Shown piece by piece: positions 1 to 11,928 of a stretch of 64,000 nt of DNA. Both the position numbers and the translations under genes were made by a program. The notes beneath the pieces are model-generated. The model worked only from the letters and a program-made list of their open reading frames with translations, was not told where the DNA came from and did not search any database. Position 1 is the first letter of the stretch, and each line of letters opens with the position of its first letter. The stretch covers positions 58,289,982-58,353,981 of the forward strand of contig CM055099.1 in assembly GCA_029204225.1 (NCBI GenBank), given 5' to 3'. The stretch is from Diphasiastrum complanatum (taxonomy: Eukaryota; Streptophyta; Lycopodiopsida; Lycopodiales; Lycopodiaceae).

Positions 1-60
1 GTGGAGAATCTAAAATATTCCCTCTGAAAGTTTTGATATTCCCTCTACTTTTCATCTTTT

Positions 61-312
61 CCGTACCAATATTGGATCGACGCGCCAAAGGTAGGAAAAA
101 TCCTGAACAGTCGTACATCCGCGCGTCGTACAGATATAGCATATCCGTACCAATATCGGATCCACGCGTCAAAAGTAAAACAAATATTGAGCAGTTGTAC
201 ATCCGCGTGTCATACCGATGTCACATACCCGTACCAATATCGGATTCACGTTCGCGAGCTAAAGAGCATCCCGAGCAGCCGTGCACCCGCGCGTCGTACC
301 GATATCAGGTGT
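61..312 (+). repeat. 84-bp tandem repeat, three copies
   Basis: Three imperfect copies begin at 61, 145 and 229, each opening with CCGTACCAATAT. The 84-bp unit is a multiple of three, so one open frame (33-347) reads a 28-residue unit three times, each starting VPI(L/S)D and ending (A/V)SYR. The repeat sits just upstream of a copia-type gag fragment and may be the end of that element's LTR or leader. I see no evidence that it is translated. Confidence 0.85.
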
Positions 313-380
313 CCAACCAAAAAAAAAATTATAGTTCTATGGTGTGATAAATTTTGTGATCTAGACTCATCTATCCAATA

Positions 381-690
381 ATGGCAACTCTAAGCGAGAG
401 TGTCCTTATTGAGTCAAGCAAATTGGAAGGTGCCGACAACTATGCAGTTTGGAAATTAAAACTGAAGAACATTTTGATGGAAAAGGAGCTATGGGAGATC
501 GTGACAGGTGAAGAGACAAGACCAGTGATTGAAGAAGATCAGCGGATATTTGATAGGAGAAAACGGAAAGCCCAGAATGTCATCAACCTATTAGTTAGAG
601 ATGCAATTATTCACTATATTTCAGATTCAGAAGGACCAAAAGAAGCGTGAGATACATTGAACAACAAAAACTAGGTTCAAAGTGACAAAT
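381..690 (+). pseudogene. Ty1/copia gag N-terminal fragment
   Basis: The frame starts at ATG 381 and runs 89 codons to a TGA at 648-650. Its residues 10-70 follow the N-terminal copia gag (UBN2-type) pattern: a stretch like LEGADNYAVWKLKLKNIL, then MEKELWEIVTG and a conserved region ending near INLLVRDAIIHYI. The TGA falls where the family has Trp in the 'eaWdtL' motif, and similarity fades by about 690, so this is a truncated gag relic. No zinc knuckle, protease or pol follows. It is probably the 5' end of a copia element whose body was lost. Confidence 0.75.
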
Positions 691-1940
691 AATGAATTTG
701 AATAACCTTTCACGATCAAATCCAAATTTGCTTATGCATAATGTCATATTCATTGGTTTGAATTTTATATTCATTTTTAATGTCATTTCAAAAAAAGTAT
801 GAATTAAGTGATTGAAAAATAAAAAGACTTTCAACTTTTAATTTTCACATACTACTTGTATATGCAGATAGATATCACATGTTTGTATATGCAGATAGAT
901 ATCACATGTTTGTATATGCAGATAGTTATCACATGTTTGGATATCACATTCTACTTTAATTACCTTTAACACTAGTTTATATACTTATGGGTTGGCATCA
1001 CCATAATTTTGCGGTCTCTCTTATTGGAAAATTGTTACTTGTTTGGAAAGGTTAGTAGAAGATCCATTCCCTTGATTTGTAAAAACTTTAAGATTGTAGT
1101 CATACTTACCCCTAAATTTATATAAAAGTGAAATACCAAAGCTTAATATTTCATATAGGCCCCCACGAGCCTTTAAGGAGAATGAGCTTATTCCTCACCA
1201 TGACTTCAGATGCATGCAAGGCCCCACACTCATCTAATGGTGTGGCAATATTACAAATTGGCATAACATTTATACTATATAGGAATTTGCTATATCATTG
1301 GATGAGGGTGTGGGACATGAGCACCCTTATCCATGGCAAGAAGAACACTAGACCTTCTAAGGTATTCAAGCTTGTCCAATTTTAAAACTCACACCTACTC
1401 ATCATGAAAACATAAGTATTACGGAGCATCTAAGGGTTCAAGCTTGTCCCCTTTGGAACCCACAACATTTGATCATAAAAAAGAGAGGTTTTATATTGAC
1501 TTGCTAACTTCAAGTGTATTTGATTTTGCACAAACTTACGTGCTGTAAAATTAAAAATAGTTGATATTGCACAAAAATAAGAGCTTTAAAACATAAAAAT
1601 CAGCTCATAGTGCACAGAAATAAGAGTTGTAAATTTAAACTTACCTTGTCAAATTTCAATGGAAGTTGAACTATCTTGAATTGGAAAAAAATCCTGCTAT
1701 CCAAGAAAGAGAAGAGGAGACACACAATGCAGGGAAAACTAACGTGTGCACAGTATACAACAATTGTCTTTCGGTAGGCGAATGGGTGATTGAATAGTGG
1801 CAGCATTTTTGTGAATAGATCATGGAAGAACGTTCAATGGTTGTTTATAGCTCTGAAGTCTGAGGAGTAAGATAGCTCACTCAGTATACGATAATTGAAC
1901 CAAATGGGAAAAAAATTTGGTAAAATTTAGTATGGTGGGT
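691..1940. other. No gene recognised; AT-rich, short repeats
   Basis: Short open frames on both strands lack recognisable motifs. The only structure I see is the 27-bp tandem repeat at 857-948. The region separates the copia relic from the putative promoter of the bHLH gene. Confidence 0.5.
857..948 (+). repeat. 27-bp tandem repeat, about 3.3 copies
   Basis: Units start at 857, 884 and 911 with the core TGTATATGCAGATAG(A/T)TATC followed by ACATGTT; a partial fourth unit (GATATCACAT) follows. The copies differ by single bases. Confidence 0.9.
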
Positions 1941-1942
1941 GC

Positions 1943-1974
1943 TGACGTGGAGGATGAGCAAACGACATATATAG
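1943..1974 (+). promoter_or_regulatory. Candidate promoter of the bHLH gene
   Basis: TGACGTGG at 1943-1950 contains an ACGT core like ABRE and bZIP sites. It lies 18 bp upstream of TATATAG at 1968-1974. This is the best TATA-like context upstream of the bHLH gene. It would imply a 5' UTR near 950 nt, possibly with an intron. The call rests on motifs only. Confidence 0.35.
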
Positions 1975-2860
1975 ATTTGCTTTCTTACAATGATTGGATT
2001 TGTGCGTACTGATTGGTCACTGCGCCTCCAGGATTAGATTTTTTTCAGAATCTCGATCGTAGTTTTTTTTTTTGTTCTCGTAAAGTAGATGTAGCCTTCT
2101 GGGACTTTTCAGTAGGGCTGCAATTTTTCTTGCGTAGATCGTGATTCGTGATCTTGTTTTTTCTATTGCGAACTCTTTTTTGTTTCCAAGGCCGATACTT
2201 GTGGCACCCGGTTGATCCCGATCGAGCTGGATGATGGATGGATCGAGCAAGAAAAAGCAGGAAATTGGAAATCCGGAGGCGGAGGTGGGCGTAGCTGCAG
2301 TGCTGATCGTGGCAATGTGCATGTGCAGGAAGAATGTGTGTGCTGATCTGGACTCAGCGTGGAGTGGGCATCCTAGTCCTGATCGTCCGTGCGATTCCAA
2401 CTAGGTGGGATTTGCAAGCCCGGTGTGCCGTTTTCACCAGTATTCGCATTGGGAAGAAAGGGACGATGAATCCGCACGATTTTGTCCTGTCAAGAGCGGC
2501 CGCTCTTGCAGTGTTTTGACACAGAGCTTGGAATGCCAGCTGATAATCTGCTGTAAGCTTCTTGTCATGGATCGTTGGAGCTTGGAAACGATGATCCACA
2601 GCCTGCTCGGCTAAGAACTCACAAGATCGGCAGTTTTGCCCATTCCCTGCGTCTACCCTATTTATCGGAATCGATTGTTCTAGCAAAAGGTCGGAAGTCG
2701 TCATTTTGCTGAACCATGAACGCTTGATCTCGACAGCCTTCATCTGATCTTAGACGAAACCTTGATGTTTTGTTCTGAGCTTCACCAACCCATGACATCG
2801 GTCTGTTTAGGGAAATCTGCAAAGTGCAGTATCACCAATTTTAGTTGCAAAACCTTTCAA

Positions 2861-2932
2861 ATGGTCTTACAACAAGAACAAGATGGAGTGGAAACAATCC
2901 AGAGCATTTGTAAAGTACGTGAAGCATTTTAA
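2861..2932 (+). promoter_or_regulatory. Upstream ORF in the bHLH 5' leader
   Basis: An ATG at 2861 opens 23 codons and ends at TAA 2930-2932, 30 nt before the main ATG at 2963. The frame is the same as the main ORF, so the TAA also marks the in-frame stop that sets the main start. If it lies in the mature leader it should reduce main-ORF translation. Intron retention exposing uORFs is known for Arabidopsis PIF3, but its operation here is inference. Confidence 0.5.
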
Positions 2933-2962
2933 AGACGTTTGGGTACATTTGGGACAGCCATA

Positions 2963-5900
2963 ATGTCTTGGCCAGATTCTCCACTGCATGATTCCCTCGA
3001 CATTGCTTACTGCTCTGACTTCTTCGGAGAGATCCCGAACTATTGCACAAACGCTACGAGAAATCCTCAAGGCGCTGTTGCTCCAAGATGGGGGCCGCAG
3101 ATCCCAAGTGTCGACAATTCGGGGCTGAATCAGGAACACAGGTTCACAAGTGCAGATGCTGCTATGGCTTTAGGAGTTGTTCGAGCTGCAGGTTTGATCC
3201 CACAGCCAGGGGTAGAGGCTTTCAACAAGGTGCGCACTAGTGTGCTGCCATCGCAGAGATGGCCGCTCACCATCTCCAAGGATGCAGACTTATACCACTC
3301 CCAGGACGCTGCTCCACCTGTAGCAGAATCCGGGCTTCAATTGGCAACTCGGGGATTTCATTTCACGATCGGGTTTGACGCCACTCACACCCATCCACCT
3401 GTGGCTTCAACGGAATCTATGTCTTCTTCACAAGTTCCACTTCATGCAGCAACGTTCAAGGAGAAGTTTCCGATCGTTAATGAAAGCTCAAGTGCTGTAG
3501 ATTCGAAGTCACCGCACGCTAGCAATCGTAGCAAAGAAGACGGCAGCAGTCCTTCAAGGTCTTATATGGCCGAGTCAGTCACAAGTGTGAAGAACGGAAC
3601 GGAACTTGCGATGGAGGCAACATTCCAGCCCACCTCACAGCAACGCCTTCTCCAATCGATGCTTTTTCAACCCAAACCCTGTGCACCAGTGGGACAGCTT
3701 CAGGAAACTGTTGAACCATCAGTTACGGTCTCAGAAACTGCAGACAGTAAAACAGCCACTTCAGATAGGAGTGGAGAGGATGTTAGAGTTTGTGGAAAGA
3801 GAAAGGCAATCGAGACTAGCTCCAATACTGATCGTGCAAATGAGGTGAGTTTGCTTTGATTTCATAGCTACTGTTATGCTCATAGGCTTCTTCTCAGAAA
3901 GTTTTGAGAAGATGCAGAGATTGAAACTCAAGCGTTGGAGGATCGTGCAGGATTCTCAGAATGAGGCTGTTGATGAGAGAAAGGCATCCGCGAAGCGTAA
4001 GGGAGCGTCCAGGAGAAACCGAGCAGCCGAAGTTCATAACCTTTCTGAGCGAGTATGTTCTGACCTTATTTTTGTGTCCCTAGATGAAATACAAGTAGCC
4101 TCGGACAACATGAACGACATTAGCTTGAAGTGTCAGTGGGCATTACATGGAAAAATCGAATAACAATCCCAGAAATGCTACTTTTCTAATTTTTTATGTT
4201 GTTTTCTTTTTTTAATGTAGCGGCGTAGAGACAGAATCAATGAAAAGATGAGGGCGCTGCAGGAACTGATACCCAACTCTAGCAAGGTTAGCTTGGCTGC
4301 AGTTCTCTTAAGTCACCATGTAGTAGCTTTCTCCACATGTTCCTAGAATGTTTTCATGCTCTGGAATCTGGATGACGAGAAATTTCAGGCTCCATATACA
4401 GGTTAGCAACGCCATTTGGCTACACCTCACAAGGCTTTTTTTTGGCAAATTATGGCAGACTGATAAAGCTTCAATGCTAGATGAGGCAATTGAGTACCTG
4501 AAGACGCTTCAGCTACAGCTTCAGGTTGGCTACCACAAATGAAGCCTCCTTGACTCTATTATTGGAACGGATGGAGCCTTTAAAATTGAAAGAGCAATTA
4601 CAAGTAGCTGCTCAACCCCTTCACTTTTTTGGTTTATTTCTTAATCTGGTACACTCGGTTGACATGCAGTTGATGTCTATGAGGAGTGGATTGAGTGTGC
4701 CATCAGCAATCATGTCTTCAGGAATGCAAATGCAATCTCTACATGAGCTTCCACAGATGCACCCTTTGCCTCGAATGGCAATGGGAATGTGTATGGGGTT
4801 AGGGGCAGGCATGGGCACGGGCGATATGACTACTGCAAGCCCTTCCCAACCAAAGGAGTCTGTGCCTCCTCTTCTTGGTCCAGCTAGCTATGCATCAAGC
4901 TCTGCTTTGGCACTAACCAGTGTCAAACCCCACCAACGTTTGCAAGGCTCCAACTTTATGGAGTCTTTGAATCCTTACAGCAATTGTCAACAACTGCAGC
5001 TACCTTTCCAAGTCAGTCCCTAGTTTCTGGAGAATGAATTTGGCATAGATATGTGAATCTTTTGATAACTAGGAACAATATGTTTTCCTTATCTAGGAAC
5101 AATGTGATTTCTTTATCTAGCTCTGATAGTCTTCGTTGCCATCATGCAAGTTCCCTCCCGAGTTTATATAAGCATTAATTTTAGTGCAATTTTCTGTAAC
5201 ATACGAGTTTCATACCCAGTGATTCTGAGGGTGCCTACTATATAGATGTGTGTGATATCATCAATAAAGCTTATTGATGCAAGTGCTTGCTGAAAAATCC
5301 AGAGGGATAACAAGTTGACTTTTTATTGTCCTCGATTTTTCCCTTTGAAGCTGATTCTCATGCTTGTTGAATTGTTTCCTTACTGCCAGAGTCATAAGTA
5401 GTTAGGTTTCAGCTATCCATGCATCAAATCTATACACTTATCGAGTAGATCAGACTATCTGGCTAGGAATGGGAATCTAGCAATCATCATGACATACTAT
5501 TGAGTCTATCTGTGTTGGACCCTAATCACGGTTCAAGCTCTGAACCTTTAAGCCTTAAGAATATCACCAGTGAGCTTCAAGGAAAGCTCATCCTCCTCGG
5601 ATTTGGTAGGGAGAATGAACCATTTTAAAGCTGCAGATGTATGTTAAAGCATGAATTTTGTATGTCAGTTTTCAGTGGTCATCGTATGCTGTTTTGGCAT
5701 TGATATTTTTGGGGTACTTGATGAAATCGTAAGTATGCAAAAAGTTGTCATTATTTTTCCTGATAATTTTAGCTGATCTTAGTGCTTTTATTTGTAGATT
5801 TGCTATTCATTGTAGGAAATTAAGGCTGGCTGTTTTTTTCAGCCTGTACCCATGGAAGCTTTCAATCAAAACAATCTGAACCAGCATGTGCTGGTTCAGT

Positions 5901-6046
5901 CTGGACTCCAGCAAGTCCGTCCCATGTCTCATACATGGCAGCAGCACGAGAGACAACCCTTTTTATTACGGGCTCAGCACATGCAGCTCGCAGAAACTCA
6001 GCACCAGCTAAGTGAAAGTGGCAGCTATGGGGCTAAGATCCCTTAA
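2963..6046 (+). CDS. PIF: PIF-like bHLH transcription factor
   Basis: This nuclear DNA-binding protein is probably a G-box-binding light-signalling regulator. Six coding exons are inferred: 2963-3844, about 3918-4052, 4221-4286, 4459-4524, 4670-5011 and 5843-6046, roughly 564 residues. The bHLH domain spans exons 2-4: AEVHNLSER, then [19 protein letters not shown], then [19 protein letters not shown]. The His, Glu and Arg that read CACGTG are present. After it comes LMSMRSGL and a Met-rich segment, as in subfamily VII PIFs; [15 protein letters not shown] favours PIF over SPATULA types. The start at 2963 is the first in-frame ATG after TAA at 2930. I found no ELxxxxGQ phytochrome B-binding motif in the N-terminus, so an upstream exon may be missing or that interaction may be lost. 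The exon 2 acceptor is uncertain (3909, 3912, 3918 and 3960 all keep frame). The last exon is Gln-rich. Family confidence is high; exon edges are moderate. Confidence 0.85.
5263..5268 (+). promoter_or_regulatory. AATAAA inside intron 5 of the bHLH gene
   Basis: If the GTCAGT donor at 5012 is not used, translation continues four codons to TAG 5021-5023. AATAAA then lies 240 nt downstream, which could give a short isoform. A second AATAAA at 6950 could serve the long form. Confidence 0.35.
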
Positions 6047-8869
6047 AAAGGTACCAAACTTAATGATTCTCATTTTTTCTCTATTCTATAACAACTCAGG
6101 TCTGTAGGATTCGATCCCTGCTAATTCTCCTGGCTGTTAAAACATGTGTAACTTATGTTTATCACTGCATATGGTGGTGGCACTCAACCAGGAAGTACCA
6201 GTTTTTGCGTTGCTAACGTGCTGTTACATTCTCAAGTTAGTAACTTCTACAAGCTTTTCGTGATAGAGGTTGATCAATCTTTTGATTACTCTTTTGTTTT
6301 GCAGGTTTACAAGGTCACATAATATTGAAACTGGTTTATGGTATAACTTTTCTAAGAAGTGAGGTCAGCTTGTGGTGATTAGACATTTATACCTGTAAGA
6401 GACTCCCACAAAAATGTCATCGATACATCTCCCCGTAGAGACTCGCCCAGAAATGTCTTTTTGCTTGATTTTGCAAACATTTCTATTTTGATTTATCGTT
6501 ATTGACTTACTGTTTTCGTCAAGATTTGTTTTTACCAACCTCAGCTTCTTTCTGTGTCACAGACTCAGTTCATATATTCTCTACTGACCTAAGGTTCTTC
6601 TCTTCTTCACAGTACGGGTACTCTGTAATCTGGAGCGAGTTCATACATTTTGTGAGGTAACACCTTAGAGATTGGAATCCTCACATTCTAAGTTCTACGC
6701 TATTTGGAGCTCAACAGACGGCTCCTTGTACACCTCAACTGCGTTCACGTCTATCTTGTATAACAAAATCTGATATTCTAAGTGTTTTTCAGATAATTTG
6801 TTAACAAGCAAATTCCTGTTAAGCTTTCGACTCCATATGAAATGCTTGTAATTTTTAAAGATTGATCTATTGATTTTTTGTCTTAGTTCTGCATACAATT
6901 TGCTGCTTGTGTAATGCTATTGATGATCAGAATTGTTGTGGACACATCCAATAAAGTTGAAAATTGCACCTTCTATTTTGTGCTGGTTGCCCTAGATTTG
7001 AAATAATTGCATTGAGTTCAACTATGTAATTGATGATGGAGCTTGGATTCATGTTTGTCTTTGCTATTACTATAAGACCGTTGATTGAAAAGAACCCTTT
7101 TGTATGCTATCCACGACAAATTGTCTTCTCAGGAAAGATGGCTTGAAATGCTTGATATGAATCTTATGCCAAGCTCACTTCGTTTCAAAATGTTTGCTGG
7201 CCTTGTCCAATACGTGGTTACCTTCAAATTATGCTCTCAAGAACTTTGGAAGCTAACATGAAGGCCTCTGCATACTCTAGTGAAAGGCCCTAAAGACAAC
7301 CAAAATTGGCGATTCTTTCATGTTTAGAAGATTATAAGATCTTGCAAAGGTTGTCCTTTTTCAAGAAATCATGAAAAATTATGAGTTCAAGAATTCATGA
7401 GTGGAGGCCATATTCCTCGAAGTCTGGAATACAAAGTTGCCCATAAAACATTTAAATTTATGGACTTTGAAAGTGACGTCACCTTAGTTTCTATGCAGAT
7501 TATGAAATTGATACTTACATTACATAACTTTTGGCATATTATTTTCAAGCTCCATAAAGATATTTTCATAAGCACTTGGTGCTCATAAAAGGGGACTAGT
7601 TTTTTTTTAAGAAGATAGATCATGACACTCAAGAGACATAAGTGAGATTTGAAAAAACTTTACAACAATAGAAAGGGATTTTCCTTGCCATCCTTTAAGC
7701 ATGGGAAAGGTCTATGACTCAGCCTCGATGTAAATTTATGATAGTTTTATGGGTGCAAAGATCACCAAAAAGGCCATTCCCAAGACAAAATGATTGCAAA
7801 GGAGTATGCTCAGGTATAAGATTTGTAAAGTGATATAATGGATGATTTAGAGTCATGGTTATGACCTAAACTAGCAACCACCAAAGTTAGATATAGGAGA
7901 TTGTAGTCTAGATAGTTAAAGGCATATATAAACTTCAAATTCAGACACTCATTGATCACAAATTCTTAGCACCACTCATCGATGCTTATTACACATGCCT
8001 CAAAACAAAACAAATTTCATATCAAAGTCGAGGGCATAATGTTTGCCTAACCACACCACTAGTTCATCATTATCACCTCATGTTGTCATAAAGACAACTC
8101 CGCTATAGACCATTCTGCCATGAGTGAATCGTAGAAGTATATTAGAAGATTATACTAATCATCGAATCTATATAATAAAATACATTTTGTATTCAATAGA
8201 CTTCACTCAATACAGCACAAGAACAAGGGCTAGCTTGTAATCTTCCATTTGGTCAGTGCATATTGCACATGGATTTCTTTATATTATGATCAAGATGTCT
8301 TCATGTTATTAAATATGGCATGATTAGAGTTCATGCATGATGGTACTATCTACAAGCTATAGTGTGTCTGTCATGCATTATTGGAATTGAAATTGTTTTC
8401 TTCAATTTATGAAGATCTCATGTAAATACTAGTCCAATCTATATACGCACAAAATCATTTTGGCTTAAAAAAAATTTGTTTTATAAGGTTTTGGTCACCA
8501 AATATTGAAATATGATTGTGATCTCAAATATTAGGTAGTAAGCTTACACACTGTTGCAAGAGATTAAGGTCCTAGGATTGAAATTTTTCTATGAAACAAA
8601 GTGAAAAACTTATAGCTGATTTTGGAAAAAGCATTTTTGATAGAGATCTAAGAATGACAATTTTTCATCTAAAAACTTTCCCTTTCAACTTTACATAAAC
8701 TTGTATATAGGATTGCATGCATTGGACTGTTTGATTGATTGTCATCACTCGTAAGTCTCACGTGTCTATTTTTTTAGAATTTCATCACAAAAATACCTTT
8801 CTGTCAAAGTATATTTGATTGACATTTTAGAATCCCATGATTAGATAAAAAAGAAGTGAAGTGTTGTTA
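6047..8869. other. 3' region of the bHLH gene, then DNA with no recognised gene
   Basis: 6047 to about 6960 is likely 3' UTR and downstream sequence of the bHLH gene. From 6960 to 8870 the DNA is AT-rich, frames are short, and I recognise no domain on either strand. The last few hundred bases may be decayed 3' sequence of the minus-strand copia element that begins at 8870. Confidence 0.45.
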
Positions 8870-10320
8870 ATCATCCATGTACAACACAATGAACACTATA
8901 TCTGAATCTTGCTTTAGAGTGTAAAAATTAGGATCAGCATCACTCTTTACCATTCCCCTTTGCTTGAATTATTTATCAATGCAAGAGTACCATGCCCGTG
9001 GTACTTGCTTCAATCCATAAATGGCTTTGTTGAGCTTACAAACGAGATGCTCTCTCCCTGGATCAACAAATCCTTGAGGTTGTACTAAGTACACCTCTTC
9101 ATCCAGCACTCCATTAAGAGAAGCAGATTCAATGCCCATTTGCTAGATCTTCCAACCATAAAAAGCAGAAATAGCAATGATAGAACAAGAGCCTTGAACT
9201 CTCTAAACTTGGCAAAAGCATCAGATTTCTTGCTTATGAAATAAATCCAGATATGTCTACTATAGTCATCAATGAATGTGATGAAATAGTAACAACCACT
9301 AATGGACCTAGTTTGTATTGGTCCACACAGATCACTATGAACAAGATCAAGAATGCCATTGGCTCTTCTTGCTCCATCTTTGAAAAATCTCTCTCTATGC
9401 TGTTTTCCCAATATGCAACCCTCACAAATTTTTTCCTCAAAAGAGATATCAAGCAATCCAACAACTAGATTACCTCTTTTAAGGATTTGCAAGCACTAAT
9501 ATGACCAAACCTTTGATGCCAAAGATCACTTCGACTATCAACATTGCTTACCACAGCTTGAGTAAAAGATCTCGCATTCAGTTTGTAGTCAATTCCCGTT
9601 CACTCTAGGTCCTGTAGCAATCACTTTGTAGTGATTCTTGATGTCTTTGACAAGACATTTGTCACTGTCAAACTCAACCTTGAGTTGTTGATCAGCCATC
9701 ATCCCAACAGATAGTAGATTGTTAGCTAAGCCAGGTACATATTGCACATTGCTTGTCTGCTTTATCTTCCCACTAGCTAACTTCACTGGTAACACTCCAA
9801 CTCCTTTAACAAATAGCAATTTGCCATCAGCTTGTCCAACTTCATCACCATTGTCAGTTTCCTTGAGTTTGGAAAACCACTCTTTCCTTGAAGTCATGTG
9901 CTTGGATCCACCACTATCAATGTACCAGGTATCCTTGGCTTCATCACTTGTCATTAATGTTGTAATGAACAATTTTGAACTCTCACTTGTATCATCTTCA
10001 TATTGATCATCATCGTATTGATGTTGATCAGTATAATTATCTCCATAATAATAGTCATCAAATTGATGTTGATCAGCATAATTTCTCGCTTGCCATTTGT
10101 CTTTTCTTTGTTCCATCTCCTTTTGTTTCTTGAAGCATTCACGCTCACAGTGGCCAGGTTTGTTGCAGTACCTACAATTTCCAGGTTTATTTTGTCTTGA
10201 ATAGCCGCATCCTTGACCTCGGCCTTGATTCCAATTGTCTCGATTCATACTATCATTGACTTGCTCATGCAAAATTCTCACTTGGGTGACATAACTTAAT
10301 GTATGTCTGTATTTATACAT
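8870..10320 (-). mobile_element. Degenerate Ty1/copia element (copia-J): gag end, protease, integrase, RT piece
   Basis: Read on the minus strand, the order is gag C-terminus, protease, integrase, then RT, which is copia order. Between 10320 and 9589 there is a CX2CX4HX4C zinc knuckle (CRYCNKPGHCEREC) and a protease with WYIDSGGSKHM. Integrase follows at 9492-9085 with HSDLCGP and FIDDYSR. An RT stretch near 9085-8955 resembles EEVYLVQPQGFVDPG and AIYGLKQ, and a damaged YMDD-like site with a stop lies near 8880. The integrase-to-RT join is shorter than normal, so an internal deletion is likely. No LTRs were recognised. Confidence 0.8.
9589..10320 (-). pseudogene. copia-J gag C-terminus and protease
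   Basis: The frame is open for 243 codons. It has an Asn/Arg/Gly-rich stretch, a CCHC zinc knuckle near residues 50-63, an acidic Tyr/Asp-rich linker, and an aspartic protease whose D-S-G catalytic triplet is intact at about residue 135. It ends in the conserved YVPGLANNLLSVG region. The N-terminal half of gag is not recognisable upstream (10320-10560). The frame is long for a relic, but the element around it is deleted. Confidence 0.75.
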
Positions 10321-11928
10321 AAGTTAATGATTCCCCAAGACTCAATGATCTCAAACTCTTGATACACATCACAAATTCATTCTATGCTTTGATCCCATTT
10401 TTCATAGCAGATTAGTTTTTACAACAAAGTTCGTATTGCCTACCACATTTTTGAAATAGATCAAAGGTGATTTGATCTTAGCTTTGTGGTCGTTAGTTCA
10501 TCCTTAGCACATTATAAAATAAATTATACAACTACTCTAGCAACCATGGTTCACTTCAAGTGACCCTTTCTAGCACGCTACTTGATGTTTGCAAAAAAAA
10601 TTCCAAAAAACATTTAAAAAACCAAAAAAGTTGCAGAACTGCTTTTTGACTTAGTGCTGCCTCATGACCCAAAAATGCAACTATGCGAAACGTAGTTCAA
10701 AAATGCAACAATCAAGAGAGAACAACAGAGAAAAACTAAGAAAAATGCTAAGGCTTTTAAATGTAGAAACTCTTAGATTCTTCAATTATTAGCATGCCAT
10801 AGAATCTAGAGATAGATCTTGATTTTCAAGCTACAATTGATCTATGTGCAAACACAAAGCTTAGGAAGATCATTCACACTTTTTTCCACACGTGTGAACT
10901 TCTGGAAATTTCACAAGTTGGTTATGCGAGATTTCACAAATTCTGAAAATTTTCAATTGTCTTTGTATTTTCTCTTAGAAAACTTGGGAACTCTCTCACA
11001 GTTTACTGAACCAAGATGAACTCTCACAACATCGTTTGTAAGCTACACTCATTATGAGGATGCTGAAGCTTCAGCATGAGTCGCGAAGGTTAGTTGCAAC
11101 ATAAACTCAAAATTTTGGGGTCTGCGAGGGTTCTGGCTAGAATTGGCTCTTTCTGGATTTTTGGAACTCTCGTAGAGCCTCTTAGACTGCTTGAAAGCTC
11201 TTGTAGACTCGTCTATAAGCGTGTCTAAGAGAGATCTAGTTTCAGCATGAGTGACAAAGGTCACTTAGAAAATAATTTTGGCCAACTCTCACGACATTCA
11301 CCTTTTTCGCATTTCGAGAAAATGCGACACTGTCTTGTAAATGCCTTAGAAAATGTTTTTTAGCCTACCTTCGGGTTTGTCGCATTTTTTGCCCTTCGGT
11401 AAAAATACGAGAATGCGAAGGGTTAAAATTGCGAAGGTGTCTCTTTCTACATGCAAAGGTCTGCAGCATGAAGTAACAGGTAGAAAGTGGCTGATGCATG
11501 GAGGACAGTGACAGGAAACTAGAATCAATTTTGACTAAGCCTAATGCATTTATTTTGATTAGAGCTTTAACTTAATCAGTTCCTTGGATTGATCACATAA
11601 AAGGATCAACGAAAGATACAGAAAATACAAATCACAGATACAGACCGATACTGTCACACACACAGAATTGTAAAAGGTTTGAGATAACTCGAGAGTGAGT
11701 TTTTACAGATTAGTAGTAGCTAGTCACATTATTTGTGAGAGAGAACATCTCTCTTGCGCCAACGTCTGTTGTTTACAAGTTTAAATTTTACAATAGATCT
11801 TTAGAAGCGATCTGGGGCTTGGAAGAGAATTAGACCTCATTCAGTGGCAGTAGCTTCGCCTACCAAGTCGGCTCTATCCGGCCTTCATCTCCGGTTCATT
11901 CAAGTTTCCATCAGTAATCAATAGTGTC
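10321..11928. other. No gene recognised
   Basis: 10321-10560 may be decayed gag of copia-J. The remainder has no convincing frame. CACACGTGTG at 10887-10896 contains a G-box. About 11540-11928 probably leads into the copia-3 gag, but I could not delimit an LTR. Confidence 0.4.

Noticed and set aside
857-948. CRISPR-like array
   Set aside because: Direct 27-bp tandem repeats without unique spacers in a plant sequence.
2017-2743. Minus-strand frames of 127 and 129 codons upstream of the bHLH gene
   Set aside because: No recognisable domain, overlapping frames, and position in the probable 5' leader of the + gene.
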